A DNA stretch of 64,000 bases from Patiria pectinifera (GCA_029964075.1 CM057147.1:22651513-22715512), one strand, 5' to 3'. Positions 1 through 9,904 are shown, counted from the first letter of the stretch. The notes: generated by a model not told the origin, from the sequence alone. Translations and numbers: made by a program.

Positions 1-2
1 CT

Positions 3-281
3 CCTGATGCTTCAACACATCAAGTGCAACACTTGGTAAAAACTGAATGCTCCAAGGAACCTAGTGGGGACTTCAAGGGTAAAAAGCCTGGCATGGTGCA
101 GAAGTCAGGTGAAGGTCGGAGCTTGTCACCTGTACATGGACTGAGCAGCATACAAGGGAGACAGGGAACTAGGCAAAATCCAAATCGGAGAGAGTACAGA
201 CAAGGACGGCCGGATAGTCGAAGGGGGCGCGATAGAAAGCATTGGAAGCAGAATGAGCCAAAAACGGATCCTAAAAAGTGA
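3..281 (+). CDS. 3'-terminal exon of an unrecognised basic R/G/Q-rich protein (partial)
   Basis: The frame is open from the window edge to a TGA at 279-281, giving about 92 residues. They are rich in Arg, Gly, Gln, Asn and Lys, and end in a strongly basic tail with runs such as RRGRDRKHWKQ. Composition resembles the disordered RNA-binding tail of many eukaryotic proteins, but no domain is visible and I do not recognise the family. No upstream sequence is available, so splice state and start are unknown. It lies on the same strand as RPA1 and ends 3.8 kb before the first RPA1 exon seen. It could be the last exon of a neighbouring gene or a chance open frame; the biased composition favours coding. 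Confidence 0.4.
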   Translation, partial: PDASTHQVQHLVKTECSKEPSGDFKGKKPGMVQKSGEGRSLSPVHGLSSIQGRQGTRQNPNRREYRQGRPDSRRGRDRKHWKQNEPKTDPKK

Positions 282-318
282 AAGAATCCTCATAAGATCA
301 AAGTCAGCAGTGAAGTTT

Positions 319-699
319 AGGCCCCCCCCCCAAAAAGTCTCCGGTTTCTGGTATATAATGGAGCTTGCCCAAAAAGTGGTGCAGCGACGCGGCAATTTTT
401 TTTTTTTACCTGTTTTTTTTTGCTTCAAATGTTGGCTGATGACTGCAAATGGTGCCCGACTAAACTTAGTGCAAATATATGGGAGTCCAGAGAGGCCACA
501 TAAAGCTTATTCTCGATCATAACCCCATCTAAAAACACGTTAAAACTGTGCAGCAGAAGGATTCCAGTCAAACCAGTGAGTTTGGCAGTTTTGAGACATC
601 ATCTTTATTGAAAAAAAGCCTTTTTCATTTTGCCGACGCGCATTGCTACGGCGACGTGCGCGCATACCAGAAACCGGAGACTTTTTTGGGGGGGGCCTT
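319..699. repeat. Foldback MITE-like element with GGCCCCCC terminal inverted repeats
   Basis: The two ends are inverted copies. A C-run followed by AAAAAGTCTCCGGTTTCTGG at 319-354 pairs with its reverse complement at 664-699. Further inside, GCGACGCGGCAA-like and TTGCCGACGCGC-like segments also pair. There is no coding capacity. The element at 54436-54814 has the same design and a similar end sequence, so this is a dispersed family. No clear target duplication is visible. Confidence 0.6.
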
Positions 700-1756
700 A
701 ATGCTGGGGAAAAAAAAGTTTTCATTTTTTTTCACTTGGTTGTCGAAGCAATGTATGCTTGTCAGTATGTATGCTTTTTATGCAGAATTCTGTGAATGAT
801 TTAGTATTGTACAGCTGCAGTTCATTAACCACAGACTCAAACAATACGCCCTTGAAGGAAAGACGCCATTGCGCGACCTTGCTTTATGGAAGTAAAGGCC
901 ACGCCTGTGGCGACCACTTTCCCGCCCGTCTGTTAAAAGTCGTAATAGCGGCCATGTTGAAAGATTTGTTTGTACATGCATAGTGCCGAAGCTAGAATAA
1001 ATGTGTTCATTCGTTAAAGATGCTGCCACAAAAATGGGACAATAATTCGCTGAGTATATCTTTTACCCTACATGTTATTATGGTAAAAGGTGTTAATTTT
1101 GAGTAAAATTAACTTTGACCAAATTTTTTAAAAATAAAATACGGTACAATGCTTTAATTTGTTAGAATATAAAACATCAGTCTATATTATGACTAAAGTC
1201 GGGCTTTTGTGATAGACAGATTAAAAAACATACATATCAAGGAAAATGTTTGTATTAAAGTCAAGTTCCAAGTGATTGTGGTTTCAGTTGTTGAGGGTAA
1301 CCATTCCTGCAACTATTGTACCTCAGCATGCAGCAGTCATAGGAAATAAAATTGCGTGAGAAGTATTAATTTTAAAATGTTCAGTTGTTGAGTTATAGTA
1401 TGAATAATAAAAACATAATCTGTCAATTTTTACGACAAAGATGTCATGTTTAATTATGCTGTTCATTTTACAACAAATAATCTTGAAATGAAATCAGTGA
1501 GACTTTTTCTGTCAGGAGTCTTTATTGTAACTGTATTGGACGCATTAAATCGGCATTATCGAAAGTATGTTCAAAAACTGCTGTTCACATGTGCCTATGG
1601 CAGCAGTTTGTGGCCTTTGTAAGTGTTCTTCCTGAATATTTTTATTGTCCGTTCAATTTTCGTCCTTTCAGTTACAAATCTGATCTGCTTTGCTGGTCTC
1701 TAATACTGGAGAAGAAGAGTACATGTAGATATTAGGCTTGAACTACATTTCAGGAA

Positions 1757-1947
1757 TACAGTCGACTCTCGTTAGTACAAACTCTGTTTATACAAAACTC
1801 TGGTTATAACAAACATAAAGCCTTAGTCCCGACTGTGCATTTATGTGCACAATGAATGGGACTGATGTTCCTCTCAATGCAAAATTCTGATGTAACAAAC
1901 AATTTGGCTTGGTCCGAACGAGTTTGTTATAACGAGAGTCGACTGTA
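1757..1947. repeat. Short MITE with 18-bp perfect TIRs, TA-flanked
   Basis: TACAGTCGACTCTCGTTA at 1757-1774 is the exact reverse complement of 1930-1947, and both ends carry a TA. A TA boundary with perfect TIRs is what Tc1/mariner/pogo-type non-autonomous elements leave, so that superfamily is inferred. It is only 191 bp with no ORF. Motifs resembling the TIR (GTTATAACGA) recur inside. Confidence 0.65.
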
Positions 1948-2890
1948 CTGTACTTTTGTCAATATGTTTTTTGATACCGTACAATACCAAATGATGTCAA
2001 AATACAGAACAATGTCAAAATAACGAAACACCAACAATCCCAGAGAGTAATTTCATTTCATGCCATTTTCCCTCTTAAATTTGACCCGATATGGGTATAA
2101 GCCCTTTGAAAGAAACAAGAAAGGCGACAGAAACAACTTGACCAGATCTGCACTTCCTTGTAATTTGTATAGGCCATTATTGTTTAAATTCCTTGTGATC
2201 GCGGTATCTAGATCGGATGAAAATTGTGCTTACAAGTCGTCCAGTTGTCCTTTGAAGTTCTGCCCATGCTGCCTGTTGGCAGTTTACTTATCATCATGTT
2301 GTCTTATTGTATTTCAATGACATAATAATCTACCCAGAAAGGTACCCGGTAATACCGGATATCACAGTATTTTTGTGACGGTATACCGTGGAATCTCAAA
2401 TTCGATATACCGCCCAAGCCTATTAGATATGTAGTTTATTGCCTGAAGTCATTAAGGGGTGCTGCCACCCTAGCTTCTAACTTCTACTGCAACTGCTGTA
2501 AAAAAAAAATTTGCTTATTGCTTAGACTTAAAAATAATGGAGGGAGCCAATGAATTAAGGGGAACATTTCATATGCGTACTGTTCAGCCCCAAAAGTGAT
2601 CTTGTCTTGTGTGATCCCTGCTACAGATGTTGAAACTCAATATCATTTGAATTCATGTTACCTATGATCACATAGATCAGTTCTTGACAAGCAACAAAAA
2701 TGTATCCAGAAAATATTGATACATTGTTGAGAGAAAAAAAGAAGGAATGTGATTTTTACTGGACTGTATGCATGGATTAAAGTGCAGAGTGGATTTGATT
2801 GTAGAAAATAAAATGTCATGAGTATGTCAAAAGAAAATACCTCATCTGCTTTCTTTTCGTTCTAAGTCCGATTGACCACTTCTTTTTTTT

Positions 2891-2921
2891 TAACTCTAGC
2901 AATTAAAAATTGCTAGAGTTA
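2891..2921. repeat. Perfect 14-bp-stem palindrome
   Basis: TAACTCTAGCAATT is followed by three A and then its exact reverse complement, forming a stem of 14 bp with a 3-nt loop. A T run precedes it. No function can be assigned. Confidence 0.6.
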
Positions 2922-3110
2922 TTAATATTAAATATTTGCTGACTGAAAGCAAAGCAGTGTTGTCAAGACCATCGTAAATAGTCTAGTAACAATTAGCAAA
3001 TCATAGTCCAACTGATAAAACCAATTACAAGGATCCCAGGATGAAAAACCCAAAACCAAAACAATGACTTTGTCACCGACACCGCTCATACAATAGCTTG
3101 TGACTTCATA

Positions 3111-3258
3111 GGCAGGCATGCAACTTTTTTTCGGATCAGCTGATTTCCTCTTTTTTTACTTCCCATGTGTGCCATTAAAAATAGAAAAACACTGTACAAA
3201 ATTTGGGAAAAATTTGAATTTCCTCTTTTTTTTTTGACTTCCCAGTTGCATGCCTGCC
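3111..3258. repeat. Small palindromic-ended element, copy 1 of 2
   Basis: GGCAGGCATGCAAC at 3111-3124 is mirrored by GTTGCATGCCTGCC at 3245-3258. The interior, including GGATCAGCTGATTTCCTC and GCCATTAAAAATAGAAAAAC, is nearly identical to 35766-35902 in the same orientation. This proves a dispersed repeat about 140 bp long. It abuts the next element at 3259. Confidence 0.65.
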
Positions 3259-3690
3259 TAGGGCTGTCCCGAAAATACCAAATATTTGATCATCAACCGA
3301 ATATTCAAATACATGTAGCTTGTTGCTGATTCGAATATTCGAAAGATAAAAAAACTACGCATACACACACACGACTGTGATGTTAATGTTATCATAAACT
3401 TGCAGCACTTTAATGCCACTGGGTGTTGACAGTTCCTTTTTTTTGGTCAACGGCAGTTCATTGTTCCCATCCGTTTAACAAGTTAAAACCCTTGACAGTT
3501 ATAAAATACTTACTGCAAAGCACTCATATGGCCCATCACATTGATCACCAGCGTGCGTTGACGTGTGCGGCATGCAGTTGCAGCTGGCATTTGTAAACTT
3601 TATGACCGCCGATTTTCCAATATTTGAATATTCGGTCAAACGCTGTTTCGAATAATGGAATACTAAATTATTAAAAAATGGACAGCCCTA
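3259..3690. repeat. MITE with TAGGGCTGTCC TIRs (hAT-like ends)
   Basis: TAGGGCTGTCC at 3259-3269 is inverted at 3680-3690. The interior repeats AAATATTTGA/TTCGAATATTCG motifs near both ends. A diverged relative lies at about 48104-48411. The end sequence resembles hAT-type elements, but no 8-bp duplication is evident, so the superfamily is tentative. Confidence 0.5.
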
Positions 3691-3915
3691 TAGGTCTCTC
3701 TCAAATGACGTCATTTCCTAAAGACCATACACGTGTATCGGCATTTTGAGCGTCAACTTGCATAACGCGCATCGGCTGCGTCGTATTTCGAACACATTTC
3801 GAGCAACCAGCGCGCGTGTTTAGAACATTTTCAACACTGAGCAATGCATGCTTGATCGCGTAAAATAAGCTGTTGCAGTTCTCCTACAGAGATGACTGTC
3901 TTTGAGAGAGACCTA
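3691..3915. repeat. MITE with 15-bp perfect TIRs, copy 1 of 2
   Basis: TAGGTCTCTCTCAAA at 3691-3705 is the exact reverse complement of 3901-3915. A second copy with weaker TIRs lies at 39946-40153 and shares internal blocks (CATCGGCATTTT, TTTCGAGCAAC, GCGCGTTTAGAA). The two copies sit in different loci in the same orientation. Confidence 0.65.
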
Positions 3916-4078
3916 TTGTGACTTGACAAGGGACTGGATGATTTTTTAAGACTTTTGTGGAGGAATTGTGATGGAATAGACCACAACACAGAAGCAGGGC
4001 ACTGGAATGTTGTCCCCGTTTGCCTCAGATATAGAAGTTGTTGCCATTCATCACGTTGACTTTGGATTGATATTTCAG

Positions 4079-4218
4079 ACATCATTGGTGTTGTCAAGAG
4101 TGCGAGCGACGTGACAACGATCACAACAAAGACGACAAACCGGGAACTGACCAAGAGAGAACTGCACATCATTGATGACAGCAGTAAGGTGGTCACACTA
4201 ACACTCTGGGGAAATGAG
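4079..4218 (+). CDS. RPA1: Replication protein A 70 kDa subunit, exon encoding part of DBD-B
   Basis: RPA1 is the large subunit of the heterotrimeric nuclear ssDNA-binding protein used in replication, repair and checkpoint signalling. This exon follows a pyrimidine-rich AG acceptor ending at 4078 and ends at a GT donor at 4219. It encodes DIIGVVKS through a TLTLWGNE segment, matching the OB-fold DBD-B of animal RPA1. The DIIG start and the TLWG strand are family hallmarks. The incoming intron is phase 1 and the outgoing phase 0. It is the most upstream RPA1 exon in the window: the 70N domain, linker, DBD-A and first part of DBD-B are not found in the 4 kb before it. Confidence 0.88.
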
Positions 4219-4496
4219 GTAAAACAAAAGTTTTATTTTGGACTTCTTGTTCATTTGAAAGACCTTTTATTTTTAAATTTGAGTTGGTCACCCCCTGCTC
4301 TACAACAGATTTGATTATTTTTTTCTGATGCTTACATTTGTTCAGACTGATCTGTGGTTTATTTGAAGCCCCCAAGAAATCCTTTTGTTTTTTGCTAATT
4401 TGGGCATGTGATTTTATTGTGGGTTGCTTTTGTATCCCAAACACCGAAACAGATCGTTTAAATTATTGTTGTTAATAAAGTAAGCATTCTAGAATA

Positions 4497-4915
4497 GGGC
4501 TGTGCATCGGAGCCGGGTACTCAATTTCCTGACCGCTGATGTCAGGAACCAGTTCCAGATTACGGAATCAAGTACCCGTAAACAACTTTATATATTACTT
4601 TAATAGTAACTTCTCAGACAGTGAAAGGTTATGAATAGAATTTATAGGGAATTTTCAAAATGAAAACCAGGCTACATTGAAAAACAATGTTGCAATTTAT
4701 ACCGTGAAGCTACATGTAGGCCTATTGAGCTCACTGTACACACTTGTATCTTGCTGTATCGAGGCACCGATGCAGTAGTATTGTCGTGGGGACCTTTATG
4801 GATAATCTGTACAGCAACTTCCGAGATTTAAATTCTGGGCTTGGGTTTCTTAAACATGTACCCATGTTTGTTCGTTTTTTTTAATCGGGTACCCAATTCC
4901 CAAAATGTATTTCTA
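4497..4915. repeat. Degenerate dispersed element (GGGCTGTGCATC end), in RPA1 intron
   Basis: The start TAGGGCTGTGCATCGG and blocks such as CCGGGTACTC, GGAACCAGTTCCAGATTA and TTTTCAAAATGAAAACCA match 49322-49742 in inverse orientation. The right end here (GGGTACCCAATTCCC) is decayed, so the limit is approximate. No coding capacity. Confidence 0.5.
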
Positions 4916-4948
4916 TAAGTGTGTTTGTACATTCTGACCTGTTGGCAG

Positions 4949-5097
4949 GCTGAAAAGTTTGACGGGACCAGCAACCCAGTCATTGCAGTCAAGGGCGCTA
5001 GACTGTCGGACTTTGGCGGCCGCTCCCTGTCTGTTCTGATGTCCAGTACCCTAATGATCAACCCAGACATACCCAGGGCACATCACCTGAAAGGCTG
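4949..5097 (+). CDS. RPA1: RPA1 exon, DBD-B core
   Basis: The acceptor is TTGGCAG at 4948 and the donor GT at 5098. The exon encodes AEKFDG, then [17 protein letters not shown] and [13 protein letters not shown]. The [14 protein letters not shown] and NPDIPEA-like motifs are strongly conserved in RPA1 DBD-B and contact ssDNA through the OB fold. It ends after two bases of a Trp codon (phase 2), completed by the exon at 6407. Confidence 0.93.
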
Positions 5098-5263
5098 GTA
5101 AGGTGGTTAGGGCCTGTCTCGATTCATATCTGGGACGAGTTCCGGACCAGTTGCGGGTAGAATCATTCACTCTGTCCGGAAGAAGCTCTGCATTTGTCCC
5201 GGACGTGTTGGGAAAAAAAATTCATTAGCAACTGCTTGACTCATAAAATACTGATTAATTCAA

Positions 5264-5783
5264 CAGGGAATATACATCATTTGCTTTTGCTGTAATTTTC
5301 AGAAATGGATGGAATTGGGGTGTTGGAAATATATAGCAAATATAGTTACACTGACTTTTTTGAGGTTTTGGGTTCGAAAATGCTATAAAAACCAAGAAAA
5401 ACAATCATTTTCCAGTAGTCTGGTTCTCTGACTCCATATAAGAAGAAACAGAGCAGTTTACATACATTGGGGAATTGTAAGGTCAGGGAACCAGTCTAGC
5501 TGACTTGTACCCGTTCATAGGTGTGTAATCGATTGCAAACAAGTGCGATGGTCAATTGGGGCCAGTATTTGAAAAAAAGCCAGTTTTTTTCCAACGCTGA
5601 TCGGCCGATCAGCGTTGGAAATTGATCCAAAAATAGCACTTTTCTTGAAAATGACAGTATACCAGGTGCCATGATTTTACAGGATGCTTTACACTCTCAT
5701 TCACTAACAGTCCAGCAAGGTATTTCAAAATGATTTGGTAGTTTTATTTTTTGATGTTTGCAAATGTTGTATTTTCCCTTTAA
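5264..5783 (+). repeat. TTAA-bounded MITE family, copy A (about 520 bp)
   Basis: It starts AGGGAATATACATCATTTG and ends GTATTTTCCCT followed by TTAA. Two more copies are present: 24083-24614 in the same orientation and 36289-36782 inverted. Shared blocks include TTTTGCTG(T/A)AATTTTCAGAAATG, GTCAGGGAACCAG, CGATTGCAAAC, GAAAATGACAG and TTGCAAATGTTGTA. It is intronic in RPA1 and non-coding. Confidence 0.7.
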
Positions 5784-6276
5784 AGGTAGAGTATATCATT
5801 TGCAGCTATCAGAAAAAAGTAACTGACGAAATTATTGTTGAAATGCATACTTCTGGTATGCTGACATTTTGAAGAAAACAATAAAAGAAGGTCATCTCCA
5901 AAGATGCGTCTAAAGATGCATTTTTGGAAATATCCGTTAGTAGTTCGTTTTTAATTTGTGAATGGGTTTGCGCAAGCGCTTACACAACGCACATGTGCGC
6001 GGTTGCTATAATTCGTCGGTTCAGTGCGGGACATCACGTAGCTTTCATTGGCTGAATAAAGAAGTGTCCCGGACGCTGATTTCAAGCACAGTTCAAAACA
6101 TGACTTTGCAACTTTTGAATGAATCGAGATCCTAGAATATTGTTTTCTCGTTATATACAGCATTCACTGAGCTAAAAGTTCATCAGGTTAGTCGTTAAGC
6201 ACCCTTCTTTAGGTTTTGAGCACTTTTGTTGCACCAAACGAAAAAAAAAAAGGACAAATGATATACTCTACCTTTA
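5781..6276. repeat. MITE with 22-bp perfect TIRs and TTAA flanks, in RPA1 intron
   Basis: The first 22 bases (5781-5802, from TAAAGGTAGAGTATATCA) are the exact reverse complement of 6255-6276. TTAA sits at both outer edges, which suggests a TTAA-specific transposase (piggyBac- or Kolobok-like, inferred). It directly abuts the preceding element and shares the TTAA between them. A diverged relative is seen around 53860-54110 (GAGCTAAAAGTTCA, ATTCTTCGTTGGATTTTGAG). Confidence 0.7.
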
Positions 6277-6406
6277 AGATCACCTCTCCCAGGATATCCC
6301 AGGCAGCGCAGTTGCATCTTTAAAAAAAATCAGCTGCAAATTGGAGGTCAGTGGAGTGTGAAATATGAATCTGTTTATCCAAAAATTGTTGTTGTGCTGT
6401 TTAAAG

Positions 6407-6539
6407 GTATGATACTGTTGGCCACACACAAGATGCACAGTCCATCTCGGAGCAGAGAATGGGAGCCGGGGCTGGGGCCAACTCCAACTGGCTGACACTG
6501 GAAGAGGTCTACTCACAGAATCTAGGCCAGGGAGAGAAG
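6407..6539 (+). CDS. RPA1: RPA1 exon, DBD-B to DBD-C linker
   Basis: The acceptor TTTAAAG ends at 6406 and the donor GTAGGA starts at 6540. The translation runs from YDTVGHTQDAQSIS through a Gly/Ala-rich stretch to TLEEVYSQNLGQGEK. The last part matches the conserved WKTLxEVxxxNLGQGDKPDYF segment that opens DBD-C. Phase 2 in and phase 0 out, consistent with its neighbours. Confidence 0.92.
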
Positions 6540-6874
6540 GTAGGAATGATGGGGATGGGTAGATGAGCATCCAGGGTACATTTTGTCTAGAAGCCCTGCC
6601 CAAGTGAGAAGCCTGTTCAGTAAAACAAGATCCAACGGATCAAAAAGTCAAATTTTAAATTGCTATGAGGCATTTCACACTCGACAAATCTCGGGGTTGG
6701 CGCGGGGTTGAAAACATGGTGTTTCACAATTGAAATGATGGATCTTCTATGAACTTTGTGCTTCACTTCGTGGTGATGGCTATCTATGATACACCATTTG
6801 TGGTCTGACGACGTAATTTCCGACCAAATATGTGACAATGTTCATTCAGTGTTGTTTTGGTTTCCACTTTACAG

Positions 6875-6937
6875 CCTGACTACTTTACCACCAAGGGAAC
6901 GATTATCTTCATGAGGAAGGAGAACAGCATGTACATG
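6875..6937 (+). CDS. RPA1: RPA1 exon, start of DBD-C
   Basis: This short 63-bp exon lies between TTTACAG (ends 6874) and GTACGT (6938). It encodes PDYFTTKGTIIFMRKENSMYM, the first DBD-C strands, with the family motif PDYF...T...IRKEN.MY. In frame with both neighbours. Confidence 0.92.
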
Positions 6938-7072
6938 GTACGTAATCTTGTCATTATTGACATCCCTGTCTTTAGGTATGTCATATCCGTTGAACATATT
7001 CACTCGCTTCGCCAAATTCAGGTCCTTACATGTATGTATTGTTTACATTACTGCTCAACACATTGATTGATT

Positions 7073-7549
7073 TTAAAGAGGTTGTGGAATGCTGAAAGTC
7101 ATTTTGTTTTTTATATTTTTTTATTGTAGAGTAGACCCATATATAACAAACTCCCATTCTTTTGTAATGTGCGTTTATATGTTTATAAAACTGAAATTCA
7201 TCGAGTAATTTGTTGGTCGGCGAGCGCATAATTGAAATCAACAGTCGTCGGGTTCTTCGTAAAATGAGAAAAGTCGTGACATAATAAACAGGACTCGTTT
7301 ATACTACGCTGCATCGGGAGTCCTGTTTATTACGTCACGATTTACTGTGTTTTGTTTGCTGCCCCCAACGACGACTTTTACACAAATTACATGTTCGGGT
7401 CGAAACAGGACCTGAAAAACAGCTCTCAAAAGTACCTTTTGTACCCATTTCATGACAGACACAATAGTCGTTTTTATTTCATCACACTTTAGGCTACATA
7501 TACCCGAAAAAGGATGGAAATGTCTTCGAGCATTCCACAACCTCTTTAA
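7073..7549. repeat. MITE with 19-bp perfect TIRs and TTAA ends, in RPA1 intron
   Basis: TTAAAGAGGTTGTGGAATG at 7073-7091 is the exact reverse complement of 7531-7549. A second palindrome sits inside (GTCGTGACATAATAAACAGGACT around 7273 against AGTCCTGTTTATTACGTCACGA around 7318). Ends begin and finish with TTAA like two other families in this intron set. Confidence 0.7.
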
Positions 7550-7642
7550 GAATCACACAGAGTATTAGAGTAAGACATAAATGTGCCAGCTCCAAGCAAT
7601 ATGCAATTTGAAATCTAATCAAATGTTTCCTTTCTTCACCAG

Positions 7643-7756
7643 GCCTGCCCGTCTTCGGAATGCAACAAGAAAGTCAGCGATAACGGGGATGGATCGTACC
7701 ACTGTGAGAAGTGTGGCAAGGACTATCCTGACTTCCAGTACAGACTTCTGCTCTCA
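7643..7756 (+). CDS. RPA1: RPA1 exon, zinc ribbon of DBD-C
   Basis: The exon follows TTCACCAG and ends at a GTGAGT donor. It encodes ACPSSECNKKVSD and then YHCEKCGKDYPDF. The four cysteines form the C-x4-C-x13-C-x2-C zinc ribbon characteristic of RPA1 DBD-C, needed for structure and DNA binding. All four ligands are present. The segment after it (QYRLLLS) leads into the OB strands continued in the next exon. Confidence 0.94.
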
Positions 7757-8276
7757 GTGAGTATTCGCTGTATTTGAATTATTCCATTTTTCTGTTTTCA
7801 TCAGCCAATTTCGTGTCAGGAAATATTGCTCAGGCATATTTATTTGCTTAGGTTTCACTTTTGAAAATTAGGGGCAGTGTTTATTATTTGAAATTCTGAA
7901 TATTAACCTATGTATATTTGTTTGATGTTCAGATACTTTGTTAGATATCTGGGCTAGGCAAATCCTTGCTGTCAGTTAATATAAGCATCGTTGTGCTTGT
8001 AAAATCTGAGCATTTAGAGAAACAGAACGTGCGTTGGATGCAACTATATTATGTCTGTGTATAAATATACGTGAATTTATGGACCAGTTTTATACAGTGG
8101 TGGCTTAGTTTTGCTTAAGGGCTATTTTATCGTATTGAAAGAAAGTGCCCTTTATATCATTCAGAGCCCATGAGTTTAGGATACCCTTGGTGTTGGGCTT
8201 TATCTTGTAACTGCGTCTTGTGATAACTGTTTGGAAACCTTTCATGCGGCATGCATTACATGCTTTCCATCATCAG

Positions 8277-8384
8277 GCCAACGTTGCTGATCCCACCGAC
8301 ACCCAGTGGACAACTTGCTTCCAGGAGACAGCAGAAACCATCCTGGGCATGAAGGCAGACGAATTGGGACGTCTCAAGTTGGAG
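8277..8384 (+). CDS. RPA1: RPA1 exon, DBD-C
   Basis: The acceptor CATCAG ends at 8276 and the donor GTCAGT starts at 8385. It encodes ANVADPTDTQWTTCFQE, TAETILGMKADEL and GRLKLE. The W.TCFQE.AE.ILG motif is a clear match to animal RPA1 DBD-C. Phase 0 on both sides. Confidence 0.93.
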
Positions 8385-8523
8385 GTCAGTTTAGGCCGAG
8401 AAAAAGAATTGTGTTAAACATGCTCAAAGAAATACATGATATATTGTAATGTTTCATGCACTAGCGATCAGACACTTTTGTCAACCGCACTCATTTTTGT
8501 CACGTTGTGATTTGCACCATTAG

Positions 8524-8610
8524 GATGAGCAAGCCTTCAATCACGTCTTCGAGAAGGCCAGCTTTGAATCCTACGTCTTCCGCATGCGCATCAAGATGGA
8601 GTCTTATAAT
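8524..8610 (+). CDS. RPA1: RPA1 exon, DBD-C C-terminal strands
   Basis: The exon follows CACCATTAG and ends at GTGAGT. It encodes DEQAFNHVFEKASFESY and VFRMRIKMESYN, matching the EQAFxxVFxxAxFxxxxFRxRxKxExYN block of RPA1, the region next to the trimerisation helix. In frame with its neighbours. Confidence 0.92.
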
Positions 8611-8938
8611 GTGAGTTTTTGAAAAGATGATTGAGGAAACAAGAAACTTTGAAGTTAACGCACAAAAAATAGTTGTGAAAAGACCCTGAAATAAAAAGTC
8701 AATACATTTTTTTTTTTTTAGAGAATCAATCACATGATTTGCGCTGGTGCAACTGATTTTTTCTGTAGGTGATAATTTGTCCCCGTCCTATCACCAAAAT
8801 GGCGTTAAAATAGTCAATAGCTTCCACGTTGATAAGTTAAGACACTGGCATTGCTAAGCACAATTGGGTATTAGTTTGACACTTACTCGGGTCATCTGCA
8901 ATCTGGACATTTGCAAACATACGAGTAAGATTTGTTTG

Positions 8939-9282
8939 TCGCGCCAGTGCAACAAGGTCGTAACTCGGATTTCACTCGTCTGGAATATTTCCCATTTTCA
9001 CGTTTTGTGGCACAACGTAAATGTTTCTTTGATATGAAACATGTAGACTATTCTACATTATTAACAGCAAAGACAAATTCACATGGTACCACAAGAGTTT
9101 AAAGCCGGGTTCATACTTCACACAAAAGCAAGTGTTGACATGTCGTCATCAACAGTAGACACGCTTCTAACGTATTGTTGATGTCACAAATTTCACTTCT
9201 GTGTGAAGTATGAACCGGGCTTAACGTGGGAATTATTCCAGATGAGTGAAATCAGAGTTACGACCTTGTTGCACTGACACGA
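8939..9282. repeat. Nested foldback element in the last RPA1 intron
   Basis: The outer arm at 8941-8994 (GCGCCAGTGCAACAAGGTCG, TTTCACTCGTCTGGAATA) pairs with 9225-9280. Inside lies a separate palindromic MITE, 9099-9224, whose ends read TTAAAGCCGGGTTCATAC and GTATGAACCGGGCTTAA. One foldback element has therefore been interrupted by another. The inner one again has TTAA at both ends. Confidence 0.65.
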
Positions 9283-9439
9283 CGTGTTGATGTGAACGAA
9301 ATGCTACTTTTACAAACCTCTTTGCGATTGTAATAACATGTATATTCTGGGTGATGTAGTTAAACATACTCAAAGGTCAGAAAGTATGTTAAAATGGCTC
9401 CAAGTTCTGAATCATTTGGTTTGATTGTCCTCACCATAG

Positions 9440-9544
9440 GAGGAGGCTCGACTGAAGTGTACATGCATGAGTGTCAAGCCCATCGACGTCAAGGAACAAT
9501 CCAAGAAGCTGATCATGGACATCAGGACCTTGGCTGCAGCCTAA
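9440..9544 (+). CDS. RPA1: RPA1 terminal exon with stop
   Basis: The exon follows CTCACCATAG and ends at TAA 9542-9544. It encodes EEARLKCTCMSVKPIDVKE, then SKKLIMDIRTLAAA. It matches the conserved MxVKPVDYxxxxxxLxxxIR tail that forms the C-terminal helix contacting RPA2 and RPA3. The length and ending agree with animal RPA1. The next bases continue in the same frame into a 15-bp repeat (see next entry). Confidence 0.93.
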   Translation, partial: EEARLKCTCMSVKPIDVKEQSKKLIMDIRTLAAA

Positions 9545-9547
9545 ACT

Positions 9548-9895
9548 ATATCACCTGACAAGGCATCACCTGATACATCACCTGATACGGCATCACCTGA
9601 TACGGCATCACCTGGTACTCATTACCTGATACTGCATTTCCTGATGCTACATCAACCGATAAAGCATTACCTGAAATGGCACCACCTGATACTGCATCAC
9701 CTAATAGGCTATCACCTGATACTGCATCATGTGATACCGTATCACCTGATGTGGATTCACCTGATACTGTATCACCTGATACTTCATCACTTGATTTGGA
9801 GTCACCTGATTATGGTATCAACTGATGTGGCATCACCTGATACAGCATCACCTGATAAGGCATCACCTAATGACATCACCCTGATAGTGCTCCTT
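9548..9895 (+). repeat. 15-bp minisatellite in the RPA1 3' UTR
   Basis: About 22 imperfect copies of a unit close to GGCATCACCTGATAC start three bases after the RPA1 stop. The period of 15 keeps every frame periodic. The frame continuous with RPA1 stays open from 9545 to about 9901. Early units would read SPDTA repeats, then the phase slips to LILHH-type repeats. It is probably transcribed as 3' UTR. Confidence 0.75.
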
Positions 9896-9904
9896 CCTTA
9901 AAAG

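Larger units (their letters stand above)
700..4078. other. Stretch without recognised exons, rich in small inverted-repeat elements
   Basis: Between the partial gene at the left edge and the first RPA1 exon I find no supported coding exon. The missing N-terminal RPA1 exons (70N domain, DBD-A) were looked for and not found. The stretch holds the elements listed separately at 1757-1947, 3111-3258, 3259-3690 and 3691-3915, plus a perfect hairpin at 2891-2921. The rest is AT-rich sequence with T and A runs. Confidence 0.6.

Noticed and set aside
9644..9901. 85-codon ORF of HHLILHHL-type repeats
   Set aside because: Produced by the 15-bp minisatellite after the RPA1 stop; not an independent gene.
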